Below are positions 1-3,853 of a DNA stretch of 8,295 nt, one piece after another. Source of the DNA: Candidatus Poseidonia sp. (GTDB lineage: Archaea > Thermoplasmatota > Poseidoniia > Poseidoniales > Poseidoniaceae); assembly GCA_013330155.1 (NCBI GenBank), contig DUIU01000240.1, positions 1-8,295 of the forward strand. The letters are read 5' to 3'. Every line of letters begins with the position of its first letter. The stretch's first letter is position 1. The notes below the pieces were generated by a model. It was not told where the DNA came from. It worked only from the letters and a program-made list of their open reading frames with translations, and made no database searches. The translations under genes were made by a program, and so were the position numbers.

Positions 1-343
1 GCTCAACCGACGCTTGCAAGCCCAAGTCTACTACAAGGGATTGGCCTGCACCATGAAACAGGCTCGCCAACTTGTCACGCACGGACAAATCTGCATCGGC
101 GAACAAAAAATCACCATCCCCTCCTATTCAGTGAGCCGAGACGAAGAAGGTGAACTTCGCTACCATCCTGCTTCCCCATTGAACGATCCAAACCATCCTA
201 TCCGAAAGGCCATTGAAGGCGTTCGTGAAGCAGCATCCTACGAGGAAGAAGAAGTTGACCCAGAAGCAACACCTGAATTCGCTGAAGAAGTTCGCGAAGC
301 CGGAGAGGCCTCAACAGAAGCCATCGAAGGAGGTGATGAGTGA
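1..343 (+). CDS. rps4: 30S ribosomal protein S4 (archaeal uS4), C-terminal part, truncated by window start
   Basis: This is the C-terminal part of small-subunit protein uS4, which binds 16S rRNA early in 30S assembly. The reading frame is open from base 2 with no stop upstream, so the gene begins outside the window; the TTG at 14 is an internal Leu codon, not a start. The visible part opens in the S4 RNA-binding domain: [15 protein letters not shown], then [19 protein letters not shown], then IPSYSV and the [11 protein letters not shown] segment typical of archaeal S4. After this comes a tail of about 40 residues that is very rich in Glu and Ala (for example [11 protein letters not shown]). 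It is more acidic than I would expect for a ribosomal protein, but acidic tails occur in archaea. The stop TGA (341-343) overlaps the first base of the S11 start codon, indicating translational coupling. The S13-S4-S11-RpoD order is the usual archaeal arrangement; S13 would lie just upstream of the window. Confidence 0.95.
   Translation, partial: LNRRLQAQVYYKGLACTMKQARQLVTHGQICIGEQKITIPSYSVSRDEEGELRYHPASPLNDPNHPIRKAIEGVREAASYEEEEVDPEATPEFAEEVREAGEASTEAIEGGDE
329..337 (+). promoter_or_regulatory. Strong Shine-Dalgarno site for rps11, inside the rps4 coding sequence
   Basis: GGAGGTGAT is close to a perfect complement of the 16S rRNA 3' end. It lies five bases upstream of the ATG at 343, within the codons for the last residues of S4. 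This spacing favours ATG 343 over the in-frame GTG at 340 as the S11 start. It also means S11 translation can re-initiate directly as S4 ends. Confidence 0.85.
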
Positions 344-726
344 TGTCCCGCAAAGCCATCGTCAACATTTTCAGTTCATACAACAACATTCTCATGACCG
401 CTACCGACCTAACCGGTGCTGAGACCATTACCACCTGCAACGGAGGCGAGGTCGTCAAGGCTGGAAAGGACAAGGGCGGACAATTTGCAGCAACCCGTTC
501 CGCTGAGCGCTTGGCTGATGCACTCAAAGAAAAGGAGTTCAACGAACTCATCGTCAAGTACCGTGCCCCAGGTGGCAACTTGTCAAACAACACTGGCCCA
601 GGAGCTCAAGCAGCCATTCGAGCACTCACCCGTGCCGGCATGACCATCACCCGAATCGAAGACGTTACCCCCATCGCTCACGATGGCACCAAGAAAAAGG
701 GCGGCCGACGTGGACGACGAGTCTGA
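343..726 (+). CDS. rps11: 30S ribosomal protein S11 (archaeal uS11)
   Basis: Complete 127-residue small-subunit protein uS11, which sits on the 30S platform, contacts 16S rRNA and helps shape the mRNA exit region. The archaeal/eukaryotic form is recognised from [20 protein letters not shown] near the N-terminus, then VKAGKD, a Gly-rich [20 protein letters not shown] segment, and the family signature [20 protein letters not shown]. It ends in the very basic tail [13 protein letters not shown] that enters rRNA. I chose ATG 343, which overlaps the rps4 stop as TGATG. A GTG at 340 would add one Met but is too close to the Shine-Dalgarno site at 329-337. The length is normal for the family (about 125-135). 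It lies between rps4 and rpoD in what is clearly one operon, with 19 bases to the rpoD start. Nothing is unusual in its sequence. Confidence 0.98.
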   Translation: MSRKAIVNIFSSYNNILMTATDLTGAETITTCNGGEVVKAGKDKGGQFAATRSAERLADALKEKEFNELIVKYRAPGGNLSNNTGPGAQAAIRALTRAGMTITRIEDVTPIAHDGTKKKGGRRGRRV

Positions 727-729
727 TCC

Positions 730-738
730 AAGGAGATG
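730..738 (+). promoter_or_regulatory. Shine-Dalgarno site for rpoD
   Basis: AAGGAGATG lies in the short gap after the rps11 stop, with seven bases before the ATG at 746. It supports the rpoD start. It also shows that this genome uses Shine-Dalgarno initiation within operons, which is useful when judging other starts in the window. Confidence 0.8.
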
Positions 739-745
739 AACACAG

Positions 746-1678
746 ATGAAGACCGAGATTGTTGAAGGCTGGCCACAAGGCCACGAAATTCGTATTCTAA
801 TCAGCGAAACCGACGCTTCCCAAGTGAACGCCATTCGCCGGGCCTTGATTGCCGACGTTCCAAAGTTGGCCATCACGCGGGTTGACTTCTCGCAAGGTGT
901 CAATCAGGACAACAAAGGCGAAGTTGTTGAATCCGTCAACGTGCTCCCCGACGAAGTGTTGGCTCACCGCTTGGCCATGATTCCCATCCCCACTGCCCAA
1001 GACGAAGGTTTGGTTTTCCCCAACGAATGTGTCAACTGCATGGACGTTGTTGAGAAGGACAAGGGGTGCCCCATGTGTCAAGTCTTGTACACACTTTCCG
1101 CCCGCGGACCTTCATCGGATTCCGATGAAGAACTCAAAACCGTGTACGCAGGAGACATCACCACCATCTCTGACCCCGTCTTTGACATCCGTGATGAGCA
1201 CAAGCAAATCCCACTCACCGTCCTTTCCAAGGGCCAATTCCTCGAATTTTACGCCTTTGCTGTTCTCGGCCGTGGCCGAGACCACGCCAAGTGGTCACCT
1301 GTCGCCGCTGTTGGCTTCCGACCACACCGTGTCGCTGTCCTCAACAAACCAAAGAAGGCAAGCGTGCTGTTTGACCTTGGACTCACGACAACCGATGGAA
1401 AGGCCATTGATGCGAAACTCTTCGGCAAGGACAAGAAAATCACCAACATCAACCACGTGATGGACCTTGAAAACGCGCTTCACCAAGTTGGTGAAGGAAC
1501 CGGTCGAGACAACGCCTTTGACGAGGCCATTACCCTTGAAACCGTTGACGGCGCTTACGTATTCACCTACGAAACCGACGGCAGCCTTGACCCAGTCACA
1601 GCGTTCAACATGGCGCTCGACGAACTCAAGAACCGATTCACCGCCTTGAGCGAGGATTTGATCTCTGCGCTTGCTTGA
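746..1678 (+). CDS. rpoD: DNA-directed RNA polymerase subunit D (Rpo3)
   Basis: Complete 310-residue archaeal RNA polymerase subunit D, the counterpart of bacterial alpha and eukaryotic Rpb3/AC40. It pairs with subunit L to form the assembly platform of the enzyme. The N-terminal dimerisation region carries the alpha motif NAIRRALIADVPKLAI (residues 28-43) and the LAHRLAMIPIP segment (72-82). Four cysteines, C95, C98, C108 and C111 (CVNC then CPMC), form the loop that in relatives binds zinc. The second part of the insert domain follows AKWSP (181-185) and covers roughly residues 193-275. In some archaea this part is ferredoxin-like and carries Fe-S clusters. Here it has no cysteine at all, so no Fe-S cluster is expected. 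The C-terminal helix LDPVTAFNMALDELKNRFTAL completes the dimerisation domain. The start has a good Shine-Dalgarno site. The length is slightly above the usual 260-300, with the extra mostly in the insert domain. It is co-transcribed with rps4 and rps11. Confidence 0.97.
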   Translation: MKTEIVEGWPQGHEIRILISETDASQVNAIRRALIADVPKLAITRVDFSQGVNQDNKGEVVESVNVLPDEVLAHRLAMIPIPTAQDEGLVFPNECVNCMDVVEKDKGCPMCQVLYTLSARGPSSDSDEELKTVYAGDITTISDPVFDIRDEHKQIPLTVLSKGQFLEFYAFAVLGRGRDHAKWSPVAAVGFRPHRVAVLNKPKKASVLFDLGLTTTDGKAIDAKLFGKDKKITNINHVMDLENALHQVGEGTGRDNAFDEAITLETVDGAYVFTYETDGSLDPVTAFNMALDELKNRFTALSEDLISALA

Positions 1679-1725
1679 TGTTCTAAGCGCGGGATTCATC
1701 AGCCTGCACCCCTTCGCTTCGGAGG
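1679..1725 (+). other. 47-bp gap between rpoD and the pantoate kinase gene
   Basis: This gap contains no clear hairpin or T-tract terminator and no obvious TATA-like element. It ends with GGAGG (1721-1725) directly touching the ATG of the next gene. The frame of the next gene is open only from 1687 and offers no other ATG, GTG or TTG before 1726. The short distance and the lack of a terminator make read-through from rpoD likely. Confidence 0.4.
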
Positions 1726-2754
1726 ATGACATCCACCACACAACGATGCGGTGGACACATCACGCTCCTCTTTACCGTCGACAAGGCCAACACTCTGATG
1801 CGGAGTCAGGGCAGCAAAGGGGCTGGTTTTTCCATCCATCATGGGGTTGAGGCCACGGGCACCATACATTGCCTACCGTCGGCTGAAGTGAAGATGAGCG
1901 GCATTGTTCCCGACCAACCAATGGTCAAATCGCCTCCTTCACCGGCCGAAGTTTCAGTCCGAGACTTCAACGGCGAACACATCGAGAACGTGGACATTTA
2001 CCTTGACTTCATTCAAGCCTGTTATGACGCCACTCTTCTACGCGCCGATGAATCGATTCGTTTGGACGTCGTGTTGGAATGCCCTCGAAGTCAGGGGTTT
2101 GGCATGTCAGCTGCTGGCTTGATTGCTACGGGAAGGGTCATTCATACCTTGACCGGGCGAGGGCGATTGGTCCAGTACCTCAAAATCGCTCACCGAATAG
2201 AACGGACTTACGGCGCTGGCCTTGGAGATGTACTCGGTGCTTCCGTTGGAGGTGTTGAACTTCGGCTCTCCCCCGGCGCCCCAGGATGGCCAGGAGAAGC
2301 AGTAAGTTTCACTTCAGATGTTCCTGTTTTACTGGCGTGGAATCCACTTGAAGAACGCCACACATCAACCTACATCGATGACCCAGTCTGGCAACGCTCG
2401 ATAACCGTGGCTGGCGAAGCATGTGTTGACGTTCTTTCTGCCCAGGAATGGGCGTCAAAACAATGGCCAAACTTGCTCCTTCAATCAAGGATTTTCGCCA
2501 CCGATTCAGGCATGCTTGAAGAAGAAGAACGCGCCCATATCTACCACAGTGTGCTGCAGAGTGTCCTTCAAGGCGGCTGGCAATCCAATATGGCCGTCCG
2601 CTTGTGCATGCTTGGAAGTTCAGTTGCAGTTCTTCCAAGGAACATCGAGAGTGGAGTGAGCGGCGAGGCATTGGAAGCGTTGGCGGAGATGATTCGCAAA
2701 CAGGGCTTTACCTGTCTAATAACCTCGATCTCGCCCCTTAATCATCTGGATTGA
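1726..2754 (+). CDS. Probable archaeal pantoate kinase (GHMP kinase superfamily)
   Basis: A 342-residue protein that best fits archaeal pantoate kinase (PoK, COG1829). PoK phosphorylates pantoate to 4-phosphopantoate in the archaeal coenzyme A route, which 4-phosphopantoate--beta-alanine ligase then uses. Evidence: the N-terminal CGGHITLLFTV (residues 8-18) resembles the PoK 'HIT' start motif. GSKGAGFSIHHGV (29-41) matches the PoK Gly-rich segment. CPRSQGFGMSAAG (119-131) is the GHMP ATP-binding motif. YGAGLGDVLGASVGG (162-176) and the following LSPGAPG match the PoK central region. SNMAVRLCMLGSSVAVL (287-303) matches the C-terminal GHMP motif. Length is close to the family norm of about 300. 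ATG 1726 is the only available start that keeps the HIT motif, but its Shine-Dalgarno sequence touches the ATG with no spacer. The gene follows rpoD in the same direction, so it may ride on the ribosomal/polymerase operon. Its last 17 bases overlap the convergent nuclease gene. Another GHMP kinase with a related substrate is possible but less likely. Confidence 0.87.
   Translation: MTSTTQRCGGHITLLFTVDKANTLMRSQGSKGAGFSIHHGVEATGTIHCLPSAEVKMSGIVPDQPMVKSPPSPAEVSVRDFNGEHIENVDIYLDFIQACYDATLLRADESIRLDVVLECPRSQGFGMSAAGLIATGRVIHTLTGRGRLVQYLKIAHRIERTYGAGLGDVLGASVGGVELRLSPGAPGWPGEAVSFTSDVPVLLAWNPLEERHTSTYIDDPVWQRSITVAGEACVDVLSAQEWASKQWPNLLLQSRIFATDSGMLEEEERAHIYHSVLQSVLQGGWQSNMAVRLCMLGSSVAVLPRNIESGVSGEALEALAEMIRKQGFTCLITSISPLNHLD
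2738..2754. other. Tail-to-tail overlap of two convergent genes
   Basis: The stop codon of the minus-strand nuclease gene (TAA, plus-strand bases 2738-2740) lies inside the pantoate kinase gene, whose TGA is at 2752-2754. The two coding regions share 17 bp. Both mRNAs must therefore extend into the opposite gene, so they would be partly complementary at the 3' ends. No hairpin terminator is seen. Confidence 0.85.
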
Positions 2755-3781
2755 GCCGGGAAAGATCAATCGGGCTCGCATCGAGCATCAGGACGCCGGG
2801 GAGAAACAAATTTTCTGAAAAGCCATGACGGAACATGATGGCTCCACTGCCCCATTCCTCGATGTACCGATTCATTTGCTTCTTCATCTTCTTACGCTGG
2901 AATTCAACATCCGCCCCATAGAAGTGTTTAGCGTCAATCCAAGCCACAGGTTGGTCATTGATGTAGACATGGTCAAGGAAAAGGAGATCCGGCGTCCGTA
3001 CCGGGCGACCCAGTAGTTGAGATTGTTCACGGACCATTTCCGGTTGACGACGTAGTCGAATGCCTTGCTCCTCAAACCAATCTGCGAGAATGTCTTCGAA
3101 CAAATCAGCTTTGACTTGCGTTTCGGATTGATCGACGCTGGAAACTCGGTCGATCGCTTCGGCTGCCTCAAATTCATCTTGCTCGCGTTGTTTCATGCTC
3201 GAAGGGTTTCGAAGGCTCTCCTTGATGCGTTTCTTCGACCAACCCATGGCCTCAAGCACCACCCGGAAGATGTTGACCGGTGGAAAATCGTATTTCTTTG
3301 AGAGGTCAACAATGGAAGTCCCCGACCGGTAGTGGCGAGCCAGTTCCCTTGCTTTGGACTTGAGTTTGTGATGAGAATACACCGTTTTTTGCTGTAACAG
3401 AGCCGAACGAAGGGAGAGTGCTTGGTCCAAGTACATCGCCTCTCCCTCAAGTGCGGAGGCGATTTCTTCAACTCTGTCATCCTCAAGCCAACCAAAGTCT
3501 CCTCGCTTCACGACCATAGAAGCCACGCGTTCTTCCGCTTTCAGCGGCACCGGCTCAGGTTTCCAAGAAAGTCGGAAGGTGCGAGGCGCTTCCATGCCCT
3601 CGGGGAAGGCCATTGGGCGAGGGTCACGGTCAAATCGCTGTTCTGCCTCGGTATTCATTGATTTGATTTCGGAGGAAAACCGTTGCATTTGCTGCTCCTT
3701 TCGAGGACCGCCGTACCTTCGTTTTGAGGATGAACCGCCGCGTTGTTGCTGATGTCGGCGGGGCCGAGGCGATTCACCCAT
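2738..3781 (-). CDS. CDIN1/C15orf41-family protein: helix-turn-helix plus PD-(D/E)XK nuclease (TPD motif)
   Basis: A 347-residue protein that I assign to the family of human CDIN1 (C15orf41), mutated in congenital dyserythropoietic anaemia type I. That family has N-terminal helix-turn-helix units and a PD-(D/E)XK nuclease fold related to archaeal Holliday junction resolvases. Visible here: an Arg/Gln/Gly-rich N-terminus (1-31); a charged linker; a helix-turn-helix-like segment at about 144-182 with HYRSGTSIVDLSKKYDFPPV; and the nuclease domain at about 221-325. The domain contains helix ADLFEDILADWFEEQGI with candidate E229, the family's VRTPDLLFLD motif (D265), WIDAK (D283, K285) and a conserved-looking GSGAIMFRHGF strand. 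The acid-x-Lys pair and TPD Asp suggest an active metal-dependent nuclease. The start is uncertain: ATG at 3781 gives the longest form, but ATG at 3688 (Met32) has a far better Shine-Dalgarno site and would drop the basic tail. The gene is transcribed alone, convergent with the pantoate kinase gene and divergent from the surface protein. Its substrate and archaeal role are unknown to me. Confidence 0.8.
   Translation of the reverse strand: MGESPRPRRHQQQRGGSSSKRRYGGPRKEQQMQRFSSEIKSMNTEAEQRFDRDPRPMAFPEGMEAPRTFRLSWKPEPVPLKAEERVASMVVKRGDFGWLEDDRVEEIASALEGEAMYLDQALSLRSALLQQKTVYSHHKLKSKARELARHYRSGTSIVDLSKKYDFPPVNIFRVVLEAMGWSKKRIKESLRNPSSMKQREQDEFEAAEAIDRVSSVDQSETQVKADLFEDILADWFEEQGIRLRRQPEMVREQSQLLGRPVRTPDLLFLDHVYINDQPVAWIDAKHFYGADVEFQRKKMKKQMNRYIEEWGSGAIMFRHGFSENLFLPGVLMLDASPIDLSRLNPDD
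3695..3700 (-). promoter_or_regulatory. Internal Shine-Dalgarno site suggesting a shorter start for the nuclease gene
   Basis: Read on the minus strand this is AAGGAG, followed by a six-base spacer and the ATG at 3688-3686 (Met32 of the longest form). The upstream ATG at 3781 has only a weak GGGA-like match. The site therefore points to a 316-residue protein starting MQRFSSEIKSM, unless the Arg/Gly-rich N-terminus is real and the match is chance. Confidence 0.55.
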
Positions 3782-3853
3782 GCTCTTCCCTTTTGGGCGA
3801 CACTCAATGAAGGCTCCCCCCTGAGGTAGAGGCTTCGCTCACGAGGGGTTCTT
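3782..3853. promoter_or_regulatory. Divergent intergenic region between the nuclease and surface-protein genes
   Basis: These 72 bp (165 bp if the nuclease starts at 3688) must hold the promoters for both outward-facing genes or their leaders. I see no convincing archaeal TATA box/BRE pair on either strand. The only AT-richer spot is the CTTTTGG area near 3789-3795. No clear palindrome or operator-like repeat was found. The assignment rests on gene orientation alone. Confidence 0.4.
3843..3848 (+). promoter_or_regulatory. Shine-Dalgarno site for the surface-protein gene
   Basis: GAGGGG stands five bases before the ATG at 3854. It supports that start over the in-frame ATG at 3878 (Met9), which lacks a comparable upstream match. 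Both starts would leave the hydrophobic signal segment intact. Confidence 0.6.

Noticed and set aside
340..342. GTG at 340 as the start of rps11
   Set aside because: It is only two bases after the Shine-Dalgarno core at 329-337. The ATG at 343 has better spacing and matches the usual S11 N-terminus.
1746..1748. ATG at 1746 with apparently ideal distance from GGAGG at 1721-1725
   Set aside because: It is in a different frame from the kinase. Its product would not resemble a GHMP protein and would lose the HIT motif.
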